Positions 25,125 to 33,692 of a stretch of DNA of 51,045 nt are shown here, one piece after another. The DNA lies in assembly GCF_016583785.1 (NCBI RefSeq), contig NZ_NRRU01000031.1, positions 1 through 51,045 on the forward strand, in the 5' to 3' direction. The DNA comes from Rubrivivax gelatinosus (lineage in GTDB: Bacteria > Pseudomonadota > Gammaproteobacteria > Burkholderiales > Burkholderiaceae_C). Made by a program: the position numbers and the translations under genes. Below the pieces are notes generated by a model. That model was not told the origin of the DNA, searched no databases, and saw only the letters and a program-made list of their open reading frames with translations. Each line of letters begins with the position of its first letter. Positions within the stretch are counted from its first letter, which is position 1.

Positions 25125-25140
25125 CGTCGGCCAGGCGACA
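25125..25140 (-). promoter_or_regulatory. CooA-type binding site upstream of cowN
   Basis: Read on the minus strand it is TGTCG-N6-CGACG, against the CooA-type pattern of TGTC and GACA half-sites (TGTCR-N6-YGACA); nine of ten fixed positions fit. It lies in the 76-base gap between the CooA-like gene and cowN, its centre 67 bases before the cowN start. This leaves room for a class II-activated promoter with a weak -10 (TAAGGT, about 25099-25104). Confidence 0.6.
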
Positions 25141-25141
25141 G

Positions 25142-25825
25142 TCAGCTCGCCGCGCGCCGGCCGGCCAGCGTCTGCAGCGCTGCCATCGCCTCGGCCGACG
25201 GGATCAGCAGGCAGCGCCGGCCGCGGCGCTGCAGCACGCCTTCGCGCTGCCACTGGCTGACCAGCGTCGATACCGTCTGGCGTGTGCTGCCCAGCAGGCT
25301 GGCGATGTCCTCCAGGCTCAGCTCCAGTGGCACCAGCCAGGCCTCGCCGATGCGCTCGCCGCGGCGCTGCGCCAGGCCGATGACGAAGCGTGCGAGCCGG
25401 CTCGGCACCTCGCGGAAGGCCAGGTCCTCGACCAGGCCGACGGCGCTGGTCAGCAGCCGGCCCAGCACCGCCATCACCGGCGGCAGCAGCGTCGGGTCGT
25501 CGGCCAGGCGGTGCATGAAGGCGCGGGTCTCGATCGTCCAGACGGTGGTCGCGGCCGCCGCGGTGACCCAGGCCGGCGAATGGGTCGAGTAGACGTCGCC
25601 GGGTTCGAGGAAGGCCAGCGTCAGCTCACGGCTGGTGCCCGACAGGTGCACACGCAGCCGGCCGCTGGCGACGACGAACACGAGGTTGCGGCCATCGCCC
25701 GGCATGCACAGGCGCTGGCCGCGCACCAGGCGCCGCGGCACGAAACCCGGCGGCGGCGCGCCGGCACCGGCGGCGTCGGCGGGCGGCGTCGTGAAAGCGA
25801 CAAAACGGCTGGCATGCGGGTGCAT
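25142..25825 (-). CDS. cooA: CooA-like heme CO-sensing transcription activator (CRP/FNR family)
   Basis: A 227-residue CRP-family regulator that follows CooA of Rhodospirillum rubrum along its length: VFVVASGRLRVHLSG, GDVYSTHS, AVLGRLLTSAVGLVEDLAF, and the recognition helix region LGSTRQTVSTLVSQWQREG. In CooA the heme is held by Cys75 (ferric state), His77 and the N-terminal Pro2. Here the aligned residues are Ser80 and His82, so the His is kept and the Cys is lost. Start ATG 25825 gives MHPHASRFVAF and a CooA-like length; a GTG 13 codons upstream (25864) would give MPPGG, which also offers an N-terminal Pro. The neighbouring cowN is the expected target. Confidence 0.82.
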   Translation of the reverse strand: MHPHASRFVAFTTPPADAAGAGAPPPGFVPRRLVRGQRLCMPGDGRNLVFVVASGRLRVHLSGTSRELTLAFLEPGDVYSTHSPAWVTAAAATTVWTIETRAFMHRLADDPTLLPPVMAVLGRLLTSAVGLVEDLAFREVPSRLARFVIGLAQRRGERIGEAWLVPLELSLEDIASLLGSTRQTVSTLVSQWQREGVLQRRGRRCLLIPSAEAMAALQTLAGRRAAS

Positions 25826-25888
25826 GCCAGCCCGGAAAGCAAGCCCGGGACCGCCGGGCGGCACGCACCGGCGCCAAGGCGGCGCCGG

Positions 25889-25902
25889 CTGATCTGGGTC
25901 AA
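25889..25902 (-). promoter_or_regulatory. FNR-like box upstream of the CooA-like gene
   Basis: Minus-strand TTGAC-CCAG-ATCAG resembles the anaerobic FNR box TTGAT-N4-ATCAA, with one mismatch in each half. It lies 64 bases upstream of ATG 25825. Oxygen control of a CO/nitrogenase regulator would make sense; the match is imperfect. Confidence 0.4.
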
Positions 25903-25927
25903 CCGGGCAGCACGCCCGGCGGCCGCG

Positions 25928-27490
25928 TCAGGCGCCGACGCGGAACACGCCGACGACCTCGGACAGCCGCGCCGCCTGCGCACGCAGGCTTTCGGCCGCC
26001 GCGGCGCTCTCTTCGACCAGGGCCGCGTTCTGCTGCGTCACGCGGTCGAGCTGGCCGACGGCGTCGCCGACCTGGCCGATGTCGCGCGACTGCGCCACGG
26101 TGGCACCCGAGATGTCGTTGATCAGCTGGCTGACGCGTTCGACCTTGGTGACGATCTCCTGCATCGCCTGGCCGGCGTCGTTGACCTGGCGCGTGCCGGC
26201 CTCGACACGTTCGACGCTGGCGGTGATCAAGGTCTTGATCTCGCGCGCCGCGCCGGCCGAGCGCTGGGCCAGCGAGCGCACCTCGCCAGCGACGACGGCG
26301 AAACCACGCCCCTGCTCGCCGGCGCGTGCCGCTTCGACCGCGGCGTTCAGCGCCAGGATGTTGGTCTGGAAGGCGATGCCGTCGATGACGGCGATGATCT
26401 CGGCGATCTTCTGCGAGGACGCGGCGATGTCGCGCATCGTCGTCACCGCCTGGCCGACGACCTGGCCGCCCTGGGCCGCGGCGCCGGCGGCGTCGCTGGC
26501 CAGGCTGTTGGCGCGCTGCGCCGAGTCGGCGTTGTGGCGCACCGAGTCGGTCAGCATCTCCATCGACGAGGCGGTCTGCTGCAGGTTGCTGGCCTGCTCC
26601 TCGGTGCGCTGGCTGAGGTCGGCGTTGCCGGTGGCGACCTCGCTGCTGGCGGTCTGGATCGAATCGGCCGACTGGCGCACCTGGCCGACGAGGCGACGCA
26701 GCGAGTCCTGCATCTGCTGCAGCGCGCGCAGCAGCGTCGCGGTCTCGTCCTGGCCTTCGACCTGCAGGTCCTCGCCCAGGTCGCCGCGCGCGATGCGTTC
26801 GGCCGCGGCCACCGCGTGCTGCAGCGGCTCGCACACCGAACGCAGCGTCAGCCACAGCGCCGGCAGCAGCAGCAGCACCGCCAGCACCGTCAGGCCCAGG
26901 CGCAGGTTGGCGGCCAGCGTCGCCGCGTCGGCGAGTTCGGCCCGGATCGTCGCCTGGCGCGACTGGCTGGCCTTCAGCATTGCGTCGGCACCGGTGCGCA
27001 GCGCCGTCACGTACTCCTCCGCCGCTTCGGCATAGGCGAGCGCGCCGGCGCTGTCCAGCACCGCCGACTGCAGCTTATCCAGCACCGGGGCCACGGCCTC
27101 GGTGTACTGGGCGAGCTGGCCCTGCTGCACCTTGACCAGCGCGACCAGTGTCGTGTTGTCGGCGTCGACCTTGGCGAGTTCGTTGCCGAGCGTCTTCACC
27201 CGTTCGGCCTCGGCCTTCCACAGGCCGACGATGCGTTCGACCTCGATCGCGTTCGAGCCCGAGGCGATCGCGTCGGCCTGCAGCCGGCGCAGGTTGCCCA
27301 GCGCCTCGCGCAGCCTCGCGACGGCGTCGGCACCCTGCTGCGCCTCGTCGAACAGGGCCGCGGTGCGCTGCGTGACGATGCCGTTTTCGACCACGCCCCA
27401 GGCACCGAGGCCGAGCAGGGCGGCGGTGAGGAAGGCCATCGAAGCCAGAAGACGGGTCCGGAGCGTGAAGCGGCGCAGAAATCTGAGCAT
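25928..27490 (-). CDS. Methyl-accepting chemotaxis protein
   Basis: A 520-residue chemoreceptor. It has a membrane segment (about 14-35), a periplasmic helical sensor (about 36-185), a second membrane segment (about 190-212), HAMP, and a signalling coiled coil with the tip [19 protein letters not shown]. The sensor differs from that of the receptor at 2.6-4.2 kb, so the two likely sense different ligands. A sigma-28-like promoter with good spacing stands about 60 bases upstream of ATG 27490, tying it to the flagellar regulon. No recognised ligand pocket. Confidence 0.93.
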   Translation of the reverse strand: MLRFLRRFTLRTRLLASMAFLTAALLGLGAWGVVENGIVTQRTAALFDEAQQGADAVARLREALGNLRRLQADAIASGSNAIEVERIVGLWKAEAERVKTLGNELAKVDADNTTLVALVKVQQGQLAQYTEAVAPVLDKLQSAVLDSAGALAYAEAAEEYVTALRTGADAMLKASQSRQATIRAELADAATLAANLRLGLTVLAVLLLLPALWLTLRSVCEPLQHAVAAAERIARGDLGEDLQVEGQDETATLLRALQQMQDSLRRLVGQVRQSADSIQTASSEVATGNADLSQRTEEQASNLQQTASSMEMLTDSVRHNADSAQRANSLASDAAGAAAQGGQVVGQAVTTMRDIAASSQKIAEIIAVIDGIAFQTNILALNAAVEAARAGEQGRGFAVVAGEVRSLAQRSAGAAREIKTLITASVERVEAGTRQVNDAGQAMQEIVTKVERVSQLINDISGATVAQSRDIGQVGDAVGQLDRVTQQNAALVEESAAAAESLRAQAARLSEVVGVFRVGA

Positions 27491-27803
27491 GGGTCTGACG
27501 AGTCTTGGGTTCGGGCCGCCGGCAATTCGCCGGGACGCTTATGGACGCCTATCGTCCGATCGGGGGAAAAGTTGAATGCCAGCGGCCGTTGATTCGGCCT
27601 CGGGTGCTATAGCGCAAGAGCCGGGCCCGGCGCCCGCACCGCGAGGGCGCATCGGGAAAACCCGCAACACCCCCGGGTGGCCACAGCCGCGGGCGAACGC
27701 ACCAGATTGGGGCCGAAATTCACCAAATCCGCAGCCCGGCCGCAACGTCGCCGCGGCCGCCTCGGGCCTTCATAATCGGCGCGCCTGCAGTACCGGCCAC
27801 CCG
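27491..27803. other. Divergent intergenic region, 313 bases
   Basis: Lies between the chemoreceptor (minus) and the AGE-family gene (plus). It holds the sigma-28-like promoter described separately and, for the plus strand, a CATAAT -10-like hexamer near 27771-27776 about 28 bases before the epimerase start. No gene is supported here. Confidence 0.55.
27549..27575 (-). promoter_or_regulatory. Sigma-28 (FliA)-like promoter of the chemoreceptor gene
   Basis: Minus strand: -35 TCAACTTT, 11-base spacer, -10 GACGATAG. The FliA consensus is TAAAGTTT-N11-GCCGATAA, so each element matches 6 of 8 and the spacing is exact. Distance to the ATG at 27490 is about 60 bases. Confidence 0.6.
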
Positions 27804-29057
27804 ATGGACAACGAATCGACGACGGCGCCCGACGGCGCCCTGCCCGACTTCCGCGCACCCGGCTTCCTGCGCGCTCACATCCGCGCGACGATGGCCTTCT
27901 ATGCCGGCCGCGCCGCCGACCCGTCGGGCGGCTTCTTCCACTTCTTCCGCGACGACGGCAGCGTCTACGACCGGCGCACGCGCCACCTCGTCAGCAGCAC
28001 GCGCTTCGTCTTCAACCATGCGATGGCGGCGCGCCACTTCGGCAGCGAAGAAGACCGCGAGCTCGCGCGCCACGGGCTGCGTTTCCTGCACACCGCCCAC
28101 CGCCGCGCCGACGGCGGCTACGCCTGGGTGCTCGACTGGCACGAGGGCCGCGCGCAGGTGCTCGACGCTACGAACCACTGTTACGGCCTGGCCTTCGTGC
28201 TGCTGGCGCACGCGCACGCGCTGATGGCCGGCATCGCCGAGGCGCGCGCCGGGCTCGACGAGACCGTCGAGCTGATGGAGCGCCGCTTCTGGGAGCCCGA
28301 GAACGGGCTCTACGCCGACGAAGCCGACGCCGGCTGGACGCTCTCGCCCTACCGCGGCCAGAACGCCAACATGCACGCCTGCGAGGCGATGCTGGCGGCG
28401 CACGAGGCCACCGGCGAGGCCCGCCACCTGCAGCGCGCGCTGACGCTGGCCGGGAACGTGGCCCAGGGTCTGGCGGCGCGCGGCGGCGGCCTGGTCTGGG
28501 AACACTGGCGCGCCGCCGGGCCCGGGCCCTGGCAGATCGACTGGGACTACAACCGCGGCGACCGCACGAACATCTTCCGCCCCTGGGGCTACCAGACCGG
28601 CCATCTGACCGAATGGGCCAAGCTGCTGCTGCAGTTGCAGGCCCGGCTGGGGCCCGAAGCCGCGCCCGCCTGGCTGGCCGCGACCGCGTCGCGCTTCTTC
28701 GACAACGCGCTGGCGCACGGCTGGGACGCGCGCCACGGCGGCCTGGTCTACGGTCTCGGCCCCGACCGCAAGGTCTGCGACGCCGACAAGTACCACTGGG
28801 TCCAGGCCGAAAGCCTGGCGGCGGCGGCCTGGCTTGCGCTCGCCCTGGGCGACGAGCGCTACTGGGGCTGGTACGAGCGCATCTGGGGCTACGTCTGGCG
28901 GCACTTCGTCGACCACGAGCACGGCGCCTGGTACCGCATCCTGTCGCCCGACAACCGCAAGCTGAGCGACGAGAAGAGCCCCGCCGGCAAGACCGACTAC
29001 CACGACATGGGCGCCTGCTGGGACGTGCTGCGCGCGCTCGGCGAACTGCAGGCCTGA
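27804..29057 (+). CDS. AGE-family sugar epimerase/isomerase
   Basis: A 417-residue protein of the N-acylglucosamine 2-epimerase superfamily, an (alpha/alpha)6 barrel that isomerises free sugars. Family marks include RHLVSSTRFVFNHAMAARHF, GGYAWVLDWHEG, the catalytic-His region YHWVQAESLAAAAWLAL, and EHGAWYRILSPDN with TDYHDMGACWDVL. The D/mannose isomerase and cellobiose-epimerase branches both fit; the exact reaction is not determined. No signal peptide. Start ATG 27804 begins MDNESTTAPDG. The nearby gal operon is 14 kb away, so no direct pathway link is claimed. Confidence 0.87.
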   Translation: MDNESTTAPDGALPDFRAPGFLRAHIRATMAFYAGRAADPSGGFFHFFRDDGSVYDRRTRHLVSSTRFVFNHAMAARHFGSEEDRELARHGLRFLHTAHRRADGGYAWVLDWHEGRAQVLDATNHCYGLAFVLLAHAHALMAGIAEARAGLDETVELMERRFWEPENGLYADEADAGWTLSPYRGQNANMHACEAMLAAHEATGEARHLQRALTLAGNVAQGLAARGGGLVWEHWRAAGPGPWQIDWDYNRGDRTNIFRPWGYQTGHLTEWAKLLLQLQARLGPEAAPAWLAATASRFFDNALAHGWDARHGGLVYGLGPDRKVCDADKYHWVQAESLAAAAWLALALGDERYWGWYERIWGYVWRHFVDHEHGAWYRILSPDNRKLSDEKSPAGKTDYHDMGACWDVLRALGELQA

Positions 29058-29127
29058 ACCCGGCGCCCCGGTGCCGGCATCGGGCTTGCCCTGGTGGCGG
29101 CTCCGCCATCACGGCCAAGGGGTTGCC

Positions 29128-29649
29128 ATGGAAAGCAAGATCAAGGTGCTGGGTCATCCGCTGCACCAGATGCTCGTCGTCTTCCCGCTCGGCCTGCTGG
29201 GTACCTCGGTCGTCTTCGACCTGGTCTACCTGATCGGCGGCAACACCTTCGCCGCCAGCGTGTCCTACATGCTGATCGCGGCCGGGCTGATCGCCGGTGC
29301 GATCGCCGCACCCTGGGGCACGCTGGACTGGCTGGCGATCCCGCGCGGCACGCGCGCCAAGGCCATCGGCGCGCTGCACGGCGGCGGCAACCTGATCGTG
29401 CTGCTGCTGTTCGCCGCCAGCTGGTGGCTGCGCCAGGCCGACCCGGCGCATCTGCCGAGCGTGGTCGCCTGGGTGGTGTCGTTCTGCGGCGCCGCGGTGT
29501 CCATGGTGACGGCCTGGCTCGGCGGCGAACTCGTCGCCCGGCTCGGTGTCGGCGTCTCGCCGCACGCGCACCTGAATGCCCGCAGTTCGCTCGACGGCCC
29601 CGCCGAGCCGGCCACCGCGGCCGAAGCCGCCCGCGCGCGGCAGAACTGA
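29128..29649 (+). CDS. DUF2231-family membrane protein
   Basis: A 173-residue inner-membrane protein with four hydrophobic segments. It opens with the DUF2231 signature KVLGHPLHQMLVVFPLGLLG. The His residues near the first helix are typical of this family, which may bind heme or metal; function unknown. Start ATG 29128 puts the signature at the N-terminus. Its stop codon lies in the arm of a perfect hairpin shared with the convergent small gene. Confidence 0.85.
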   Translation: MESKIKVLGHPLHQMLVVFPLGLLGTSVVFDLVYLIGGNTFAASVSYMLIAAGLIAGAIAAPWGTLDWLAIPRGTRAKAIGALHGGGNLIVLLLFAASWWLRQADPAHLPSVVAWVVSFCGAAVSMVTAWLGGELVARLGVGVSPHAHLNARSSLDGPAEPATAAEAARARQN

Positions 29650-29663
29650 GCCCGGAGGCTCAG
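29646..29663. terminator. Perfect hairpin holding both convergent stop codons
   Basis: CTGAGCC-CGGA-GGCTCAG is a perfect 7-bp stem with a 4-base loop. The left arm includes the stop of the DUF2231 gene and the right arm the stop of the minus-strand small gene. No T tract on either side, so termination is only suggested. Confidence 0.4.
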
Positions 29664-29893
29664 CGCGGGCGCCGCATCGGCTGCCAGGAGCCGGGCCGCC
29701 CCCAGGCCGCCGGCTTGGCATCGTCTTCGGCTGGCGCCGGCGCTGCGACATCGCCTTCGACCGGCACCGGCGCCTGCGGCACGCCGGGCGGGCCCTGGCT
29801 GAGCCAACGTTCGAACAGCGCCTCGGCGTCGTCGCCGCCTTGCAACAGATCCACCATCCGGTCGGCGCGACGCTCGCGCCCGTGGGTCGTCAT
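29660..29893 (-). CDS. Small hypothetical protein
   Basis: A 77-residue protein. A helical N-terminus (RMVDLLQGGDDAEALFERWL) is followed by a Pro/Ala-rich tail (VPQAPVPVEGDVAAPAPAED). A GAGG ribosome site precedes ATG 29893. No recognised domain. Convergent with the DUF2231 gene and divergent from the binding-protein gene. Confidence 0.6.
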   Translation of the reverse strand: MTTHGRERRADRMVDLLQGGDDAEALFERWLSQGPPGVPQAPVPVEGDVAAPAPAEDDAKPAAWGRPGSWQPMRRPR

Positions 29894-30090
29894 GGCTACC
29901 TCGTACTGCTTGCTGCCCGATGCGAGCGGTTACAGGGGGCAAAGCAGGTACCCGCCGCACCACCCGGCGCGTTAGAAAGGCGACGCCGCGGCGTTCTTTT
30001 GCCGCCGCCACCCACCGGAGCCCGCCGCGCGACTTCAAAACGCGCGAACATGCGCGCCACAGGCGGCCACGAGCCCGCCGGGAGGGGACG

Positions 30091-31404
30091 ATGGCGGGGC
30101 TGATCGTGCGCATGCTGTGCGGCTGCGGCGTCCTGGCGGCGCCGGCGCTGGCCGCGACGGAAATCGTCGTCGCGACGGTGAACAACGAACACATGATCGA
30201 GATGCAGCGCCTGACGCCGCATTTCGAGCGCGCCAACCCCGACCTGCGCGTGCGCTGGGTCACGCTCGAGGAAGGGCTGCTGCGCCAGCGCGTGGCCACC
30301 GACATCGCGCGCGGCAGCTCGCGCTACGACGTGCTGACGATCGGCATGTACGAGACCCAGGTCTGGGGCCGCCAGGGCCGGCTGCGGCCGCTGGACCCGC
30401 CGCCGTCCTACGACGTCTACGACCTGCTGCCGGCGATCCGCTCCGGGCTGTCGATCTCGGGCCGGCTCTACGCCGCGCCGTTCTACGGCGAGAGTTCGAT
30501 GCTGATGTACCGCCGCGACCTGACCGAACGCGCCGGCATCACCCTGCCCGAGCGCCCCACCTGGCGCCAGGTGCGCGACGCCGCCGAACGCCTGCACGAC
30601 CCGAAGGCCGGCGTCTACGGCATCTGCCTGCGCGGCAAACCGGGCTGGGGCGACAACATGGCGCTGGTGTCGACCATGGTCAACGGCTTCGGCGGCCAGT
30701 GGTTCGGCATGGACTGGCGCCCGCAGCTGCAGAGCAAGCCCTGGCGCGACGCGGTCTCGCTCTACGTCGAGCTGCTGACCCGCTGGGGGCCGCCGGGTTC
30801 GGCGGCGAACAGCTACAACGAACTGCTGACGCTGTTTCGCGCCGGCCGCTGCGCGCTCTGGGTCGACGCGACGATCGCCGCCGGCTTCGTCAGCGACCCG
30901 GTCGGCAGCAGCGTCGCCGGGCGCGTGGCCTTCGCGCAGGCGCCCTACTCGGTGACGCCCCAGGGCGCCAGCTGGCTCTGGGCCTGGTCGCTGGCCGTGC
31001 CTGCCAGCAGCACCCACCCGGCCGAGGCCAGGCGCTTCGTCACCTGGGCGACCTCGCGCGAGTACACGGCACTGGTGGCGCGCGAGCGCGGCTGGGGCGC
31101 GGTGCCCACCGGCACCCGCCGCTCCACCTATGCCAACCCCGAGTTCCAGCGCGTTGCCGGCCACTTCGCCAGCGCCGAGAAGAAGGCGCTGGACGGCATC
31201 TCGCTGGTCGAAGGCGCCCTGCCCGACCGGCCCTACCAGGGCATTCAGTACGTCGCGATCCCCGAGTTCCAGAACATCGGCGTTGCCACCGGCCAGCAGA
31301 TCGCCGCCGCGCTGCTGGGGCGCGCCAGCGTCGAACAGGCGCTGCGCGCCGCCCAGGCCGCTGCCGACCGCGAGATGCGCGCCGCCGGCTATTACGGCCG
31401 ATGA
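30091..31404 (+). CDS. Extracellular solute-binding protein, sugar/polyol type (family 1)
   Basis: A 437-residue periplasmic binding protein with a signal peptide (GCGVLAAPALAATE) and a strong GGGAGGGG ribosome site. The mature start EIVVATVNNEHMIEMQRL and the block APFYGESSMLMYRRDL resemble the mannitol/sorbitol-binding proteins of polyol ABC importers. Other family marks are GFGGQWFGMDWRPQLQSK and WAWSLAVPASS. No ABC permease or ATPase gene is nearby. Instead its stop overlaps the start of a histidine kinase (ATGA), so it probably delivers ligand to that sensor rather than to a transporter. Confidence 0.88.
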   Translation: MAGLIVRMLCGCGVLAAPALAATEIVVATVNNEHMIEMQRLTPHFERANPDLRVRWVTLEEGLLRQRVATDIARGSSRYDVLTIGMYETQVWGRQGRLRPLDPPPSYDVYDLLPAIRSGLSISGRLYAAPFYGESSMLMYRRDLTERAGITLPERPTWRQVRDAAERLHDPKAGVYGICLRGKPGWGDNMALVSTMVNGFGGQWFGMDWRPQLQSKPWRDAVSLYVELLTRWGPPGSAANSYNELLTLFRAGRCALWVDATIAAGFVSDPVGSSVAGRVAFAQAPYSVTPQGASWLWAWSLAVPASSTHPAEARRFVTWATSREYTALVARERGWGAVPTGTRRSTYANPEFQRVAGHFASAEKKALDGISLVEGALPDRPYQGIQYVAIPEFQNIGVATGQQIAAALLGRASVEQALRAAQAAADREMRAAGYYGR

Positions 31405-33692
31405 GCGCCGTGCTGCCGGCCTGGCTGGACCCGCGCCGCAGCCTGCGCGCGCGCTTTGCGCTGATCCTGGGCGCCAGCGGCCTGGCGCTGGCGCTGCTGA
31501 CCGCCGCCGTCGTCGCCATCGTGCAGCGCAGCCAGCTCACCGAGCAGCAGGGCCAGGCGATGCGGCGCGAGGCGCTGCTGCTGGCCCGGGTGCTCGACGG
31601 CGCCTTGCGCCAGCGCCTGGACCAGCTGCAGGCCACGGCCGACCACCCGCTGCTGGCCAGCGGCCTGTTCGAGCCCGGCGACGCACGCCTGCTGCTCGAA
31701 GGCCTGCGTGCGCAGCAGCCGGCGTTCGCCTGGCTGGCGCTGGTGGCGCCCGACGGCCGCGTCGAGGTCGCGACCAACGCGCTGCTCGAAGGCCGCAACC
31801 TCGGTACCGAAGCCTGGTTCGGGCACGCGCGCCAGGGGCCGTGGATCGGCACCCGGCGCCCGGCCGATCCCGCGCTCGCCGCCAGCCTGGGCCTGGTCGA
31901 CGGCCAGCCGCCGCAGCTGGTCGACCTGGGCCTGCCGATGACCGACATGACCGGCCGGCCGACCGGCGTGCTCGCCGCGCGCCTGCGCTGGGACTGGCTG
32001 CAGGAGCTGCAGCGCTCGCTGCGCGGCGATGCCGGCGCCGGCATCGAGAGCATCGTGCTCGACCGCGACGGCCGGGTGCTGCTCGGCCCGGCGGGCTGGC
32101 TCGACCAGCCGCCAGCGCTGGCGCCGCGCCCCGGGGCGGCGCCAGCGCTGGCGCCGCGCCCCGGGGCGGCGCCGGGCCTGCTGCAATGGCCCGACGGCGA
32201 GTTCCTCAGCACCTGGGTGGCGGCGCCGCCGGCCGGCTCGGGCCTGACGGTGCTGCTGCGCCAGCCGGCGGCGCTGGCCTTCGAGCCGGCGGCCGAGATG
32301 TCGCGCCGGCTGCTGCTGCAGGGCATGGCCGGCACGCTGGCCTTCATGCTGCTCAGCGTCTGGCTCGCAGGGCGCATCGCGCGCCCGATCGGCGAACTCT
32401 CGGCGGCGGCGCTGCGCGTCGTGCACGACCAGCCGCCCGAGTTCGCGGCGATCCCGCCCGAACGCGAGGACGAGGTTGCCGAAGTCGCGCACGCGCTCAG
32501 GCGGCTGCACGACGAGCTCTCGCGCCGGCTCGCCGATCAGCAGCTGGCCACCGCGCGCTACGAGACCCTGTTCCGCGACGCACCGGTGGCGATCTACGTC
32601 GCCATCGACGACCGGCTGCGCATCGCCAACGACGCCTGCCTGCGGCTGTACGGCGCGGCTTCGCTGGCGCAGCTGGAAGGCCGCGGCACCACCGAGCTCT
32701 TCGACGCCGGCGACGCCGCGCTCGCTGCCGCACGCCTGCGCCAGCAGCAGGCGCTGCGCGCCGACGGTGCGCCGACGCCGACGCTCGAACACCGCATCCG
32801 GCGCCTGGACGGCAGCATCGCCGCGGTCGAGTCGACGGCGATGCTGCTCGCGCTCGCCGAAGGCCAGGGCGTGCAGGTGGTGCTGCACGACATCACCGAA
32901 CAACGCCAGGCGCAGGCGGCGCTGCGCGAGCTCAACGCCCAGCTCGAGGCCCGCGTGGCCGCACGCACCGCCGAGCTGCAGGCAGCCAACGCCGAACTCG
33001 ACGCCTTCGCCTACGCCGTCTCGCACGACCTGCGCGCGCCGCTGCGCGCGATGACGGGCTTCTCGCAGGCACTGGTCGAGGACTTCGGCCCGGCGCTGGA
33101 GCCGCCGGCGCGCAGCTACCTCGACCAGATCGTGCTCGCCGGCCAGCGCATGAGCGACCTGGTCGAAGGCCTGCTGACGCTGTCGCGCACGGTGCGCGGC
33201 GCGCTGTCGGTGGCGCCGGTGGACCTGTCGGCGCTGGCGCAGCTCGCGCTGGCAGACCTGCAACGCGCCGAGCCGCAGCGCAGGGTCGAGGTCGAGATCG
33301 AACCCGGGCTGGTCGCGCAAGGCGACCGCCGCATGCTCGCGGCGCTGCTGAACAACCTGCTGGGCAACGCCTGGAAGTACAGCGCCGGCCGCGGCGACGC
33401 GAAGATCCGGCTCTACGCCGTCATGCGTGACGGGATACGTTGGTTCTGCGTGGAGGACAATGGCGCCGGTTTCGAGATGGCGCACGCCGGACGCCTGTTC
33501 AAGGCCTTTGCACGCCTGCACCGCCAGGACGAGTTCCCCGGTCTGGGCATAGGCCTGGCGACGGTGCAGCGCATCGTCAACCGGCACGGCGGGCGCATCG
33601 AGGCCGAGGCCACCATCGGCCAGGGAGCCTGTTTCCGCTTCAGCCTGCCGGAGCGGCCGCAGACGCACAGCGATCAAGGAGCCAGGGCATGA
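31401..33692 (+). CDS. Membrane histidine kinase with periplasmic sensor, HAMP and PAS
   Basis: A 763-residue kinase. Order: membrane segment (about 17-42), periplasmic Cache-like domain of about 260 residues, membrane segment (about 303-325), HAMP, PAS (about 385-505), and HisKA with VSHDLRAPLRAMTGF (His541). The ATPase domain has LNNLLGNAWKYS and EDNGAGF, and GLGIGLATVQRIV. The HisKA type is that of bacteriophytochromes. The periplasmic part contains a perfect 10-residue duplication (PALAPRPGAA twice). Translational coupling to the binding protein upstream and the receiver protein downstream suggests one signalling unit: ligand-loaded binding protein, kinase, receiver. Confidence 0.93.
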   Translation: MSAVLPAWLDPRRSLRARFALILGASGLALALLTAAVVAIVQRSQLTEQQGQAMRREALLLARVLDGALRQRLDQLQATADHPLLASGLFEPGDARLLLEGLRAQQPAFAWLALVAPDGRVEVATNALLEGRNLGTEAWFGHARQGPWIGTRRPADPALAASLGLVDGQPPQLVDLGLPMTDMTGRPTGVLAARLRWDWLQELQRSLRGDAGAGIESIVLDRDGRVLLGPAGWLDQPPALAPRPGAAPALAPRPGAAPGLLQWPDGEFLSTWVAAPPAGSGLTVLLRQPAALAFEPAAEMSRRLLLQGMAGTLAFMLLSVWLAGRIARPIGELSAAALRVVHDQPPEFAAIPPEREDEVAEVAHALRRLHDELSRRLADQQLATARYETLFRDAPVAIYVAIDDRLRIANDACLRLYGAASLAQLEGRGTTELFDAGDAALAAARLRQQQALRADGAPTPTLEHRIRRLDGSIAAVESTAMLLALAEGQGVQVVLHDITEQRQAQAALRELNAQLEARVAARTAELQAANAELDAFAYAVSHDLRAPLRAMTGFSQALVEDFGPALEPPARSYLDQIVLAGQRMSDLVEGLLTLSRTVRGALSVAPVDLSALAQLALADLQRAEPQRRVEVEIEPGLVAQGDRRMLAALLNNLLGNAWKYSAGRGDAKIRLYAVMRDGIRWFCVEDNGAGFEMAHAGRLFKAFARLHRQDEFPGLGIGLATVQRIVNRHGGRIEAEATIGQGACFRFSLPERPQTHSDQGARA
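32111..32170. repeat. Perfect 30-bp tandem duplication in the kinase gene
   Basis: Two identical 30-base units, 32111-32140 and 32141-32170, each encoding PALAPRPGAA in the periplasmic domain. The frame is kept. Copy number could vary between strains by slippage. Confidence 0.95.
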
